64,000 bases of DNA from Thermotomaculum hydrothermale (GTDB lineage Bacteria; Acidobacteriota; Holophagae; Thermotomaculales; Thermotomaculaceae), in the NCBI RefSeq assembly GCF_016592575.1, contig NZ_AP017470.1:1324501-1388500 (forward strand), in the 5' to 3' direction. The position numbers were made by a program, and so were the translations under genes. The notes beneath the pieces were generated by a model. That model made no database searches. It saw only the letters and a program-made list of their open reading frames with translations, and was not told where the DNA came from. Positions 7,707 through 16,925 of the stretch are shown here, piece after piece (the stretch's first letter is position 1; each line of letters begins with the position of its first letter).

Positions 7707-8366
7707 TTATTTTTTCTTTTTAGTAGTTTTGTTTTTCGGCCAGTATTTAGAGATAAGAACACCGTTATCGTTAAAATAGAGAACAACCTTTCTCTTTAAT
7801 TCTGGCTCTCTGTAAACCCATGCGATAACTGTTCTTCCATACTTATCTTTTTGTTCAACCTTCTCGAGGGGGTACCCTATAAGAGCCTGTACCTCTTCAA
7901 AAGTCATTTTTCTTTTTATCTTTTTAAATTCATCCTTAGTCAAAAATTCCCAATCATTGATTTTTTCAAGAAGCTTTTTAGCATCTTCGTTATTTGGGGA
8001 AAATTCAAGAACATTTTCAACCATTTCCTTGGCCTTTGAGTACTTTCCTCTTTCCATCCAGCCTTTAGCATAGTAAAGCTGAACAAAATCCATTACACTG
8101 TTTGCGTCTGCATTATTAGGATCAAGGTTTAAAATCTCTCTTGCTGAGTTGTATAACTTCTGCACCAGGTCATCTTTTTCTTTTTGGGTTTTTAGTTGGT
8201 CAAACTGCGCTTTCAAATCAAGCATAGCCTTTACTTTTTGAGCAATCTCCTGCTGATTTACCTGTGGTTTCTGTGGTTCTGCCTTTTTAGTTTCCTTTTT
8301 TCCACCGCACGCAAGCATAAAAATAGTCAAAGTAAATACAAGTAATAGAGAAAAAAACCTTTTCAT
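7707..8366 (-). CDS. Lipoprotein with TPR-like segment and BamE/SmpA-like C-terminal domain
   Basis: A 219-residue protein. The signal peptide ends in a lipobox (IFMLACGG), so it is a lipoprotein. Residues about 70-130 contain TPR-like helices (NLDPNNADANSVMDF, FSPNNEDAKKLLEKI). The C-terminal 70 residues follow the SmpA/OmlA/BamE pattern: a KMTFEEVQALIGYPLEKV block, then GRTVIAWVYREP and VVLYFNDNGVLISKYW. Such domains occur in outer-membrane assembly lipoproteins. SD AGGAGG precedes ATG 8366. It lies alone between the IS and letB. The fold assignment rests on pattern only; no partner is evident. Confidence 0.65.
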   Translation of the reverse strand: MKRFFSLLLVFTLTIFMLACGGKKETKKAEPQKPQVNQQEIAQKVKAMLDLKAQFDQLKTQKEKDDLVQKLYNSAREILNLDPNNADANSVMDFVQLYYAKGWMERGKYSKAKEMVENVLEFSPNNEDAKKLLEKINDWEFLTKDEFKKIKRKMTFEEVQALIGYPLEKVEQKDKYGRTVIAWVYREPELKRKVVLYFNDNGVLISKYWPKNKTTKKKK

Positions 8367-8484
8367 ACTTCCTCCTTTGTCATATACATCATCATCATTA
8401 TTAACTATACACTATTTAATTTTAATTTAAAACATTTTAATCAAGAACAAAAAGACAATTTTGTGAAAAAACTCTTAAAAGTTT

Positions 8485-11091
8485 TTATTCTTTGGAAGAT
8501 TGAAGAACAAATTTATGCCATTCTTCAACTTTTTTGCCTTCCCCATTGGTAACAATCTCTATTCCGCCTTTTATCATTGTTGCAAACGATTTAAAATCGA
8601 CTTTTGCATATATAAACCCAGCTTTAAAGGCAATAGGCTTTACTTCTAAAAATCTACTATTATCAGTAATCAAATTTTTATACTTTTTATCAATAAAAAG
8701 GGTTAATTTCACTGAAGTTAAATCTTCTGAAAGAGAGATATCTTCTACCTGGCCTATTTGCACACCTCTATTTAAAACAGGCGAGCCGACACTTAAAGAA
8801 GTGATTTGGGGAGCAAAAACAAAAATCCTGAATCCCTCAAGATAAACAGTGTCAGAGGGATTTACACCTACAAGTTTAAAAACTGTTTGTCGCTTCCCAG
8901 ATTTAAAATATGCAATTTTTAATGATGAACCTAAAAAAGCAGATTCAATGTTTTTGACTTCTCCAGCGGAAAACTTTGTTTTTTCAATATAGAATCTGCT
9001 TTTGTCTGACAACAGAAAAGAATATCTTTTGTCTATCAAAAAAGTGATTTTTACATTTTCATTGTCAATTGATAGCGCCTTTACTTTTCCAACAACAACT
9101 CCTTTGTAAAAGACAAGGCTTCCTTCTTTTAAACCGTATCCGTTATCAGATAAAAGATATCCTTTAACATACTCCCTGTTCTCAAGTTGCTCTAAAGTAA
9201 AAAGTTTGTATTGTTTCTTAGGAAAAGATTTTGAATTATTTAAGTTATTGTTTTTTAAAACTATAGCTCCCTTCAAAAGGGAAAGAAGATTCTCAGTTTT
9301 AACTGTAACACCCTGAAGCCCCATTTTGATATCAATTCCTGATGCTTTGTAAAATAAAGAATTTTCCTTTACAAGGCTTTTAAAATTCTTTTCAATGTAT
9401 GCTTTTAATAAAAATCTGTTATTTTTTTCATCAAAAGAGATTTTGTAAACCTTCCCAATTTTCATACTTTTATAAAAAACAGGTATTCCTTCATAAATAC
9501 CATTTAAATTTTCCGTAATTAAATTTAATTTAAGTCCTCTACCATTAAGATAGAGGTAATTTTCTGCTTCCTTCCTGCTTTTAAAGAGAGGGTAATAGGT
9601 TAATACTTTTCCTTTGTTTTCACTTCCTTTCAACATTGCCACTCCCCCAGAAAGTAATTCTTTCAAGGGGGAGACCTCAACTGAAGCGTTCTCTAAAGAA
9701 AAATTTAATTCTGCAGCATTTTTTTTATAAAAAACAGGGTTATACAGTAAAAGATTTTTAAATTCTTTGTAAATTATACAATTATATTTTTCCTCATACT
9801 CATTTAACATTACCGAAACAACTTCTCCGATTATCTTCTTGCCATAAAACAAATAATCACCTTCATTTAGTCCTATTGGAGATTTTGCTTTTAATACAAT
9901 TGTTTTCACACCTTTGTAAGGCCTTGAATGATATAAAATATATTCTTGTTTAGGCTTGACTTTTTGGTTATAAAAGGAAAATTCAATGTGAGTCCCTTTA
10001 ATCAAAGAGGATAAATTTAAACTCTCGAAATCGGGTTTTTGAATCCAGAAAAAGGATTTATAGGCAAGGAAGCCTGAATACCTCCTTTTCATTCTTACAT
10101 AAAGGTACTTGACATCTTTTTCTACAATATAATCAGAGTTAACGACTTTTCCAGCTATATCTCCCTTGTAATAAATAAACTTTAAAGAGGACTGAATTTT
10201 ATGGGCATTTTTTAATATAAGCTTAATCTTTTTTAAAGAGTACTCGGTATCACCCCTGGAGGGGAAAAGATAAAAACCCTTTTGATTACAAACCTGGAAT
10301 TCCTCTGAAGATTTATCTAACTCACAAACAGGAGTTGAATTTTCAGGAGAATCAAATTGAATACCCCCAAAAAAGAAATTAAATATGTTGTTTACCTTTA
10401 ATTGAAATTCAGGGAGAGATGCTTTAACATCCACCGGAGAGATTTTCCAGAAATGGGAGTCTACCTTAACAAGGGAAGCAAATTTATTGTTTATTGAAAT
10501 AATATATTCAACATTATTCCCTTTCAATGATTTTTTTGTAATATTACCAACTATAAAGCTTTTATAAAGGACAGGTGCTCCTTCAATTAAAGAGCCATCT
10601 TCACTGTACAATCTAAAATAAGTAACATTTGTCTTTGGCTCTTCCTCAAATCCATAAAATTTCCTCTTTGATTTAAGTTTTGATAATTTCCTAACATCCG
10701 AAGTAGCGGGAGAAAATTCTATATAGCTTCCTGAAAAAATAGAAGACAAACCAGTAAACTCTGTTGGCTTTAGTTTTGGGCTTACCTTCCAGAACCTTGC
10801 CCCTTCAGTTAAATACTTTACAAAACTTTTCTTGATTTTTGCGGTTACAAAAAATTTATTTAAATTTTCAGGGTCAACCTCAATGTTCTTTACTATACCT
10901 ATTTCAATTCCTTTGTATTTTACAGGCGTTTCATCCTGCTTAAACCCTCTAACATCTTTAAAAATTATTACAACAGATTCCCCCATTTTTGCATACTCGT
11001 TAAACAGCATAATGCCAGATATAATAATTGCTATTATGGGAATAACCCAGATTAAATAAATTGTAGAACGCTTAACTACCATAGGTTTCAT
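8485..11091 (-). CDS. letB: LetB-like MCE tunnel protein with seven MCE repeats
   Basis: An 868-residue protein with one N-terminal membrane helix (about 12-32). Seven repeats of the MCE signature (small-x-G-x-x-V/L-x-Y-K-G-x-x-x-G-x-V) are visible near residues 55, 175, 307, 415, 540, 660 and 775. Length and repeat number match Escherichia coli LetB (YebT, seven MCE rings) better than PqiB (three). LetB forms a stacked hexameric tunnel across the periplasm for phospholipid movement between the membranes. It starts at ATG 11091, where the upstream gene's TAA overlaps the ATG, so it is translationally coupled to the split LetA. Confidence is high for the MCE family, moderate for LetB versus PqiB. 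Confidence 0.85.
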   Translation of the reverse strand: MKPMVVKRSTIYLIWVIPIIAIIISGIMLFNEYAKMGESVVIIFKDVRGFKQDETPVKYKGIEIGIVKNIEVDPENLNKFFVTAKIKKSFVKYLTEGARFWKVSPKLKPTEFTGLSSIFSGSYIEFSPATSDVRKLSKLKSKRKFYGFEEEPKTNVTYFRLYSEDGSLIEGAPVLYKSFIVGNITKKSLKGNNVEYIISINNKFASLVKVDSHFWKISPVDVKASLPEFQLKVNNIFNFFFGGIQFDSPENSTPVCELDKSSEEFQVCNQKGFYLFPSRGDTEYSLKKIKLILKNAHKIQSSLKFIYYKGDIAGKVVNSDYIVEKDVKYLYVRMKRRYSGFLAYKSFFWIQKPDFESLNLSSLIKGTHIEFSFYNQKVKPKQEYILYHSRPYKGVKTIVLKAKSPIGLNEGDYLFYGKKIIGEVVSVMLNEYEEKYNCIIYKEFKNLLLYNPVFYKKNAAELNFSLENASVEVSPLKELLSGGVAMLKGSENKGKVLTYYPLFKSRKEAENYLYLNGRGLKLNLITENLNGIYEGIPVFYKSMKIGKVYKISFDEKNNRFLLKAYIEKNFKSLVKENSLFYKASGIDIKMGLQGVTVKTENLLSLLKGAIVLKNNNLNNSKSFPKKQYKLFTLEQLENREYVKGYLLSDNGYGLKEGSLVFYKGVVVGKVKALSIDNENVKITFLIDKRYSFLLSDKSRFYIEKTKFSAGEVKNIESAFLGSSLKIAYFKSGKRQTVFKLVGVNPSDTVYLEGFRIFVFAPQITSLSVGSPVLNRGVQIGQVEDISLSEDLTSVKLTLFIDKKYKNLITDNSRFLEVKPIAFKAGFIYAKVDFKSFATMIKGGIEIVTNGEGKKVEEWHKFVLQSSKE

Positions 11092-11594
11092 TATTCACTC
11101 CAATATAATTTTGTATCAAATTTTTTTGTTGCTAAAATTGTAAAAATTACCACAAGGGCAAAGGGGATAACAGCTGGACCAGGTTTTGCATATGATAAAA
11201 AGCCAAACTGCACCAGAGAACTCATCAATGCCACCACAAAAACATCAAGCATTGACCATTTGCCTATAAAATGAAGGATATGGTACAGGGTAACAGCTCT
11301 TTCTCTTAAATGGTAAACCTTAAAGTGATAAACCAATAAAAGAAAAATCACCCCAACTATTTTTACTATAGGGATTAAAATACTTGCAACAAAAATAACA
11401 CATGCAATAAAGTAATCTCCGTTAACAAAAAAGTAAACCACTCCGGAAAATATTGTATTTTCTTCAACCTTGCCTAATTTTCCTGTTATCATCATTGGGA
11501 GCAAATAAGCGGGAAGCATAAAAAACAATGCAGTTAAAGAATAACCCCACGATTTAAACAACACCTTTCTCTTATAATGTTCATCAAGTTTCAT
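11091..11594 (-). CDS. LetA/PqiA-like integral membrane protein, second half
   Basis: A 167-residue protein with about four membrane helices. It carries the PqiA-family motif GKWSMLDVFVVALMSSLVQF in the C-terminal half and LLPMMITGKLG near the N-terminus. It corresponds to the C-terminal repeat of E. coli LetA/PqiA but has no cysteine, so the zinc ribbon that normally begins each half is missing here. It overlaps the first-half gene by 11 bases and the letB start by one base. The two products presumably assemble in the inner membrane at the base of the MCE tunnel. Confidence 0.8.
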   Translation of the reverse strand: MKLDEHYKRKVLFKSWGYSLTALFFMLPAYLLPMMITGKLGKVEENTIFSGVVYFFVNGDYFIACVIFVASILIPIVKIVGVIFLLLVYHFKVYHLRERAVTLYHILHFIGKWSMLDVFVVALMSSLVQFGFLSYAKPGPAVIPFALVVIFTILATKKFDTKLYWSE

Positions 11595-12234
11595 CTTCTA
11601 CCTCTCTGTAAAAAAGCAATTCTTCCCTGTTTTTACAATGGAAATCACCACAGAAAAGGTAAACATCGTTTGGGTTAAACCATTCAACGCTTATGTAAAA
11701 GGTAACAATAAATAGAAGAAAAATTAAAGTTCCATTCCCAACCGTTACTTCTGCAAGGGAACGAAGTTTAATTATTGCTATAAGAATTCCAACAAGATAG
11801 ACTTCTGCCATATTCCACTCGTGCAAAACTTTATAAAAGTTTAGCATTTTAAAGGTAGCAGGGGATAATGCTTTCAATCTGACAGATACCATTACTGCAA
11901 TCCTTAATATTAGCATTGCATAGGGGATTACAATTACAGTTAGAGATAGTATCAAAGCAGTTAAATAGTATTCTGTTTCAATTAAATAACCTATACCATT
12001 AGCAAAGGTAATAGTCCTTTCAATATTGAGTATCTTTACTGAGAGCAAAGGTGCGTTGAGCATCCAGAAAAAAAGCAAAAGGCTTGTTATTGAAAGAAAA
12101 AAAACATGCTGGAAAGGCTGCCCCCTTCTATAAACAAGGCTTTTACAAACCGGACAAAGGTAGTCAGTATCTCTTGAAAGTTTCTCAATCTCAACAGTTG
12201 TCCCACAATAATTACATTCTCTTTTTATAGCCAT
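11584..12234 (-). CDS. LetA/PqiA-like integral membrane protein, first half with zinc ribbon
   Basis: A 216-residue protein beginning with a zinc ribbon (CNYCG at residue 7, CPVCKS near 28), followed by about four hydrophobic helices. It carries the PqiA-type motif EWNMAEVYLVGILIAIIKL. It matches the N-terminal half of LetA/PqiA, which in E. coli is a single protein of about 420-430 residues. Here the halves are encoded by two overlapping genes whose lengths add to 383. First gene of the letA(split)-letB unit. A CGDFHC sequence near the C-terminus adds two further cysteines of unknown role. Confidence 0.8.
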   Translation of the reverse strand: MAIKRECNYCGTTVEIEKLSRDTDYLCPVCKSLVYRRGQPFQHVFFLSITSLLLFFWMLNAPLLSVKILNIERTITFANGIGYLIETEYYLTALILSLTVIVIPYAMLILRIAVMVSVRLKALSPATFKMLNFYKVLHEWNMAEVYLVGILIAIIKLRSLAEVTVGNGTLIFLLFIVTFYISVEWFNPNDVYLFCGDFHCKNREELLFYREVEDET

Positions 12235-12273
12235 CTTGAATTATATTGTAGCATAAAATAAAAGTTTAAAACC

Positions 12274-13455
12274 CTATTTAACAAGCCAGATTTCTTTTTG
12301 AAGATTTGAAAGAAACCTGCCTCCCTCTTTTGTAACAACAATTATCTCTTCTATTGTGGCGACACCGTAACCCTCAATCCTTACCCTTGGCTCTAAAGTG
12401 TAAACCTGGTTTTCCTCAATCTTTTTATATGGCAAATCTCCGTATCTTTCCCATTCAGGTGCTAATAAACCACCACCGTCATGAGCCACCCTACCTACCT
12501 GATGCCCCAATGCATGAGGGTACTCGTCAAAGCCTCTTTCAATAATCAAATTCCTTGCAATTGCGTCAATCTCTCTTCCCTCCATCCCTGGACGAATAGC
12601 TTTAGCACACTCAACAATTGCATCTCTCACTGCACAAAAGCCTTTTAAAACCTCATCTGGAGCCTGAGTTTCTCCTTCTCTCAAAACATACCATGTTCTT
12701 TGCAAATCAGAGCAGTAATCATTTATCTTTAACCCAAAATCCATATTTAAGACATGCCCTCTTTCAATAATCTTGTCTGTTGGCCCTGTGTGGGCTTCCC
12801 CTTCTTCTGGAATTCCGGTAAAAACAGAGGGACACATCTCTATATCCCAGGCAGGCTCATAACCCAAATCTTCCATTCTTTTAACCATATAATCATGGAC
12901 TTGCTTTTCAGTTAAACCTGGTTTCAAATAATCCCATATTTCGTGGTATAGCTTCTCAGTCTCTTTAATTGCAAACTTTATTCTTTCAATCTCTGTTTTT
13001 GATTTCCTGCCCCTTAAAGCAGAAATAATCTCTTCAGATGATACAAGCCTATCGACATAAGGGGTTCCTTCTAATAATTTTTTTAAAGTTATAAAACTAC
13101 CATAAGTTAAACCATCAGCCATTACATTGTCTTCTGAGAAATTTATTGCTATTTTTTGGGGATCTTTGTCTTTAATGTAATTTAACAAATCGTCTTTTAT
13201 TGATTTAAGATAGGGTATAACCTTTTTGTAAATTTTCCTCTTTTCAATATTTGCAGCATCAAGACTCCCTATTATAGCGACACTGTCTCCGTCTTTTGTA
13301 ATTATAAAAGCTGAATGCCAGGTGTAACCTGTCCCTAAAATCAGGTCAGTTGCCGGGTCGTGAAGAGTATGGCTTTCTCTTCCAAAGGTAAGCCACATAT
13401 CAATATTTAATTCATTTAGTATTTGTACAGCCTGTTCAATTTTTTCCTTATACAT
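12274..13455 (-). CDS. M24-family metallopeptidase (Xaa-Pro aminopeptidase-like)
   Basis: A 393-residue two-domain protein: a creatinase-type N-domain (1-150) and a pita-bread metalloprotease domain. The dinuclear-metal ligands are visible as NMDFGL and CSDLQRTW (two Asp), HALGHQVG (His), YTLEPRV (Glu) and TIEEIIV (Glu). It has no signal peptide and acts in the cytoplasm, probably cleaving N-terminal residues before proline, though some relatives act on other dipeptides. It overlaps ftsZ by 8 bases, so it is the last member of the dcw transcript. Confidence 0.85.
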   Translation of the reverse strand: MYKEKIEQAVQILNELNIDMWLTFGRESHTLHDPATDLILGTGYTWHSAFIITKDGDSVAIIGSLDAANIEKRKIYKKVIPYLKSIKDDLLNYIKDKDPQKIAINFSEDNVMADGLTYGSFITLKKLLEGTPYVDRLVSSEEIISALRGRKSKTEIERIKFAIKETEKLYHEIWDYLKPGLTEKQVHDYMVKRMEDLGYEPAWDIEMCPSVFTGIPEEGEAHTGPTDKIIERGHVLNMDFGLKINDYCSDLQRTWYVLREGETQAPDEVLKGFCAVRDAIVECAKAIRPGMEGREIDAIARNLIIERGFDEYPHALGHQVGRVAHDGGGLLAPEWERYGDLPYKKIEENQVYTLEPRVRIEGYGVATIEEIIVVTKEGGRFLSNLQKEIWLVK

Positions 13456-14851
13456 AATCTCTCTCCTTAAATTCTTCTTGTAATTTTATATATGCCCTTA
13501 CAAAGGCAGGCACATTTTTCAAATTATCCAGATGTGTGGTATCCGTTCCCCCATCCATAGAAAAAGGAAAGGGGATATTAGAATTTTTTATAAAACTTTC
13601 TGCAATTTCTTTTAGAGGGTAATTGACAGATTCATATCTCTTTGATGAGTTTTTGGAAATAGAACTCACAGAAGGAGACTCAAAGTCAGAATTATCAATT
13701 TCAGGCATTGTCCCGGTTAATATCAGGCTTTCATCACTTCCGTCGTCTAAAAGTTCCTCTTCCGAATTATCATCCATTTGTAAATCATTACTTTTAAGGA
13801 CAAAACTATCATCAATAAAGCTGTGGTCAATCATTTTACTCAACTCTTCTTCAGGAAGAGGCTTAAAACTTGAATAATCGTATCCTGTTGCAATAATTGT
13901 AATTCTTAATTCATCTCCTACCTCTTCATCCTGAACCATACCTTTTATAAAATTTACATTAACGTTTGTTCCCAGAGCATCATGGGCAGCTTTTAAAATA
14001 GCATCATGTTCTTTAAGGGTTAATTCGTTATCCCCTGTTCCATAAGTAATATTCATTATTAAACCCTTTGCCTGTGCAAGTGGATAGGTTTCAAGCAATG
14101 GAGATTGCCTCGCCTCCTCAAATGCAAGGATAGCCCTATCTGAACCTGATGCTTTGCCTAACCCTAACAGGGCAAAGCCTTTATACTCAAAAATGGTTTT
14201 TACATCGGCAAAATCAATGTTTTCAACCCCTGGTTTAAATAGCATATCAACAATTCCCCTCAACGCTTTTTCAAGAACAGAGTCTATCTCTCTATATGCT
14301 GTTGAAATAGGGACATTAGGGTCAAAAATCTCTTTTATTTTGTCATTTTTTAAAATAATCATTGAATCAACATGTTCTTTCAATTCGTTAAAACCTCTTA
14401 AAAAGTTTTTGTACCTGAATGTTCTTTCTGAATAAAAGGGCTGTGTCACAATAGCTACAGAAAGAATTCCCAGCTCTTTTGCAATCTCTGCAATTACAGG
14501 GGCCGCCCCTGTGCCTGTCCCCCCGCCTAATCCTGCTGTTATAAAAAGCATGTGGGCACCTGAAATAATTGATTTAAGCTTATCCTTGTCTTCAAGAGCC
14601 GCCTGTCTTGCTATTTCCGGGTTTGACCCAGCCCCCAAGCCCTGCGTTAAGTTTTTTCCTATCTGAATTTTTACCTTGGCTTTTGATGTTAACAGTGATT
14701 GATAATCGGTGTTTACAGCAATAAACTCAACATTCTGAATATTAGATTCAATCATTCTATTTATTGTGTTGCACCCGCCTCCACCTACTCCTATTACTTT
14801 GATTTTAGGAAACAAGGTTTCCGCCTCTTCAATGATAAATTCCGGAGTCAT
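13448..14851 (-). CDS. ftsZ: Cell division protein FtsZ
   Basis: The tubulin-like GTPase that forms the division ring. Visible motifs: the VIGVGGGGCNTINRM nucleotide-binding start, the tubulin signature AGLGGGTGTGAAPVIA, and the T7-loop region with NVPISTAYREID. The core (about 1-325) is followed by an acidic/Ser-rich linker and a C-terminal peptide KNVPAFVRAYIK resembling the FtsA/ZipA-binding tail, here followed by 16 further residues, many of them charged. At 467 residues it is longer than typical (380-400) because of the linker. It lies two bases after ftsA, as in most dcw clusters. Confidence 0.97.
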   Translation of the reverse strand: MTPEFIIEEAETLFPKIKVIGVGGGGCNTINRMIESNIQNVEFIAVNTDYQSLLTSKAKVKIQIGKNLTQGLGAGSNPEIARQAALEDKDKLKSIISGAHMLFITAGLGGGTGTGAAPVIAEIAKELGILSVAIVTQPFYSERTFRYKNFLRGFNELKEHVDSMIILKNDKIKEIFDPNVPISTAYREIDSVLEKALRGIVDMLFKPGVENIDFADVKTIFEYKGFALLGLGKASGSDRAILAFEEARQSPLLETYPLAQAKGLIMNITYGTGDNELTLKEHDAILKAAHDALGTNVNVNFIKGMVQDEEVGDELRITIIATGYDYSSFKPLPEEELSKMIDHSFIDDSFVLKSNDLQMDDNSEEELLDDGSDESLILTGTMPEIDNSDFESPSVSSISKNSSKRYESVNYPLKEIAESFIKNSNIPFPFSMDGGTDTTHLDNLKNVPAFVRAYIKLQEEFKERDYV

Positions 14852-14853
14852 AT

Positions 14854-16140
14854 TTACCCCCTCTTTTTTCTATTAAAAATTGTTTTTAACTTGCCCATAA
14901 CTCTATTAAAAATACCTGAACTTAATTCAGGTTTCCTCAAATCTCCTGCAAAATACTCTGCTAAACCATAGACTGGAACAAATTCAGGGGAATCAATCTC
15001 TTCAAAATCCACTCCGGAATCAATAAAAGGGGTGGCAACCACAACAGGCAGATTGAATACCTCTTTTGCAACATCAGCAATACCGTCAAATTTTGCAGTT
15101 CCTCCTGCTAAAATAACCTGGGCATAATTAATCCCTCTTGCTTTTAAGACATTACTTTGCTCAACTTCATCTTTAATTAAACTGAATATTTCCTTAACCC
15201 TTTCTCGCATAACAAGTTTCACCTGCTCAAGGTTTAGAAAAAGGTCGCTTAAAAGGTCAGGTTCAAAGAAAATATTTTTCTGAGAATCCTCTGCTTCAAT
15301 TATCAGGTTGCTGTACTTTTTTTTCATTTTTTCTGCCAGTTCAAAGTTTCTGTCGTCAATATTTTTCCCAAATGCTCTCACAAGGTCAGAGGTAATTGTA
15401 TCTCCCCCTAATGGAAGGGAATAAGAATGAACAATACTGTTATTTTTAAACACAACAGCATCTGTAAATGATGCTCCGAAATCAATATACAAAGCCCCGT
15501 TTTTTCTTGCAGTGTAAGGCACAGCTTTTAAACTGCCTGGAACATATGGGACTGTTACCTTATCTAAAATAACCTCAAGTTCGTCAAATATATTCTGCAA
15601 TGTTGAAATTACATAGCTTTCTGCAAGAACAAAAAACATATCCATTCCAAGAGAATAAGCATGCATACCTATTGGATTATCAACAATTTCATACTTAGAT
15701 TTAGGGGTGGGGGAAGTGCTGTACTCGTTTATCATAAAATCAATTAAAGTTAACTGTTGGCTTTCAGATTTCCTTTTTATCTCATCAATCAGTTTTTCAG
15801 TTAACTCACTTACATGGCTGTTATCTATAATCGCCGATCCGGTTGAATCTGCAACAATCATCTGTTTTACCATATTGTTTTGAAGGGTATTAATCGGGGG
15901 AATACTTAAATAAACATCATCAACATAATCTCCAACCTCTTCTGTCAGAGACTCAATAACCTTTTCTACCTGTTCTTTAAGTAAGTTGGGATTTTTTATC
16001 TTGCCTTCTTCTATCCCCAGTGTTTTTTCTTTTTTTGCTGCAAGAACATGTATTGTGTTTTTGTACTCTACAATCTCAAAGATTATCCCCTTTAATTCAT
16101 AACTGCCAAGGTCAAGTGCAAGAGTTAATTTTCTTCCCAT
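14854..16140 (-). CDS. ftsA: Cell division protein FtsA
   Basis: A 428-residue actin-like ATPase that tethers FtsZ to the membrane. Phosphate-binding features include LALDLGSYELKGI at the N-terminus, ALYIDFGASFTDAVV (phosphate 2) and VILAGGTAKFDGI (adenosine motif). The 1C-like domain lies at about residues 85-165. The C-terminus SGIFNRVMGKLKTIFNRKKRG is a basic amphipathic helix suited to membrane anchoring. It is located between ftsQ (8 bases) and ftsZ (2 bases). Confidence 0.95.
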   Translation of the reverse strand: MGRKLTLALDLGSYELKGIIFEIVEYKNTIHVLAAKKEKTLGIEEGKIKNPNLLKEQVEKVIESLTEEVGDYVDDVYLSIPPINTLQNNMVKQMIVADSTGSAIIDNSHVSELTEKLIDEIKRKSESQQLTLIDFMINEYSTSPTPKSKYEIVDNPIGMHAYSLGMDMFFVLAESYVISTLQNIFDELEVILDKVTVPYVPGSLKAVPYTARKNGALYIDFGASFTDAVVFKNNSIVHSYSLPLGGDTITSDLVRAFGKNIDDRNFELAEKMKKKYSNLIIEAEDSQKNIFFEPDLLSDLFLNLEQVKLVMRERVKEIFSLIKDEVEQSNVLKARGINYAQVILAGGTAKFDGIADVAKEVFNLPVVVATPFIDSGVDFEEIDSPEFVPVYGLAEYFAGDLRKPELSSGIFNRVMGKLKTIFNRKKRG

Positions 16141-16148
16141 ATATCCCC

Positions 16149-16925
16149 CTAATCCCCTTTTTTTACAATAAGCTGGTTGTTAAAAGAAATATCTACATAA
16201 TCAATTTTCCCAAGATCTTCAATAAGCCTGTTTTCCATTCTCAAAAAAGCTTCTATGTTTTTAAACTGTCCGAACGGGTCAACATAAACTCTGGCCTTAA
16301 AGTTTTTGAGAAAAACAACCCATTTTGAATCCCTGTCTTTTACCACAATTTCTGATGTATCTTTTAAAAAATCTGAACCGTCTTTTCTATTCCTCAACAT
16401 CTTTAATTTTGAAACCACATAGGGGATATAATCTTTGTCACACTGAATAATAGGCAGATACAAATAGCCAAACTTTTTAGCATAGTATCTGTTTAGAATC
16501 TCTCCATTCTCCCCTACAATCCACAATATTCCTTTCTTGTTTCTATAAAAAACAATAGGCTCCTGCTCTTCAATATAAAGAACAAGGGTTTTTGAAGGAA
16601 AATTTGAGATAGCAACAGACTTTATCCACTTAAATCTGGATTTTAAATAATGCTTCAATTCTTCCCTATCAATACTCCAGTTTACTCGACCTTTATATAT
16701 TTCGAGGGCATTTTTCAAATCCTCTGCATCGTTGTATTCAACCCCTTCAATTTTTATATTTTCAATCACAAATATTCCAAATATAAAATCTTTTAAAGGA
16801 GGGAAAACAATCATACTTAAAGAAAATATAACAATTACTGTCGCAAAAGATATTAGAAGGCTTTTCCCCTTTTCTCTTATAAATCTTTTAAATCTAAAAC
16901 GCAGCTTTTTAGTCACCTTACTCAT
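16149..16925 (-). CDS. ftsQ: Cell division protein FtsQ
   Basis: A 258-residue bitopic protein: basic cytoplasmic tail, one helix (about 22-45), then a POTRA-type domain (IENIKIEGVEYNDAEDLKNA) and a beta domain with the family pattern KSVAISNFPSKTLVLYIEEQEP. It links early and late divisome proteins. It overlaps murC by 8 bases and is followed by ftsA. Identification combines this pattern with its canonical position between murC and ftsA. Confidence 0.9.
   Translation of the reverse strand: MSKVTKKLRFRFKRFIREKGKSLLISFATVIVIFSLSMIVFPPLKDFIFGIFVIENIKIEGVEYNDAEDLKNALEIYKGRVNWSIDREELKHYLKSRFKWIKSVAISNFPSKTLVLYIEEQEPIVFYRNKKGILWIVGENGEILNRYYAKKFGYLYLPIIQCDKDYIPYVVSKLKMLRNRKDGSDFLKDTSEIVVKDRDSKWVVFLKNFKARVYVDPFGQFKNIEAFLRMENRLIEDLGKIDYVDISFNNQLIVKKGD

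Noticed and set aside
8440-8484. Terminator after letB (AAAACT/AGTTTT stem before a T run on the minus strand)
   Set aside because: The stem is short and purely weak pairs apart from one G-C; not convincing as intrinsic terminator.
13623-14435. Plus-strand frames of 84-93 codons opposite ftsZ
   Set aside because: Antisense to well-identified ftsZ; Ser/Leu-rich composition typical of shadow frames.
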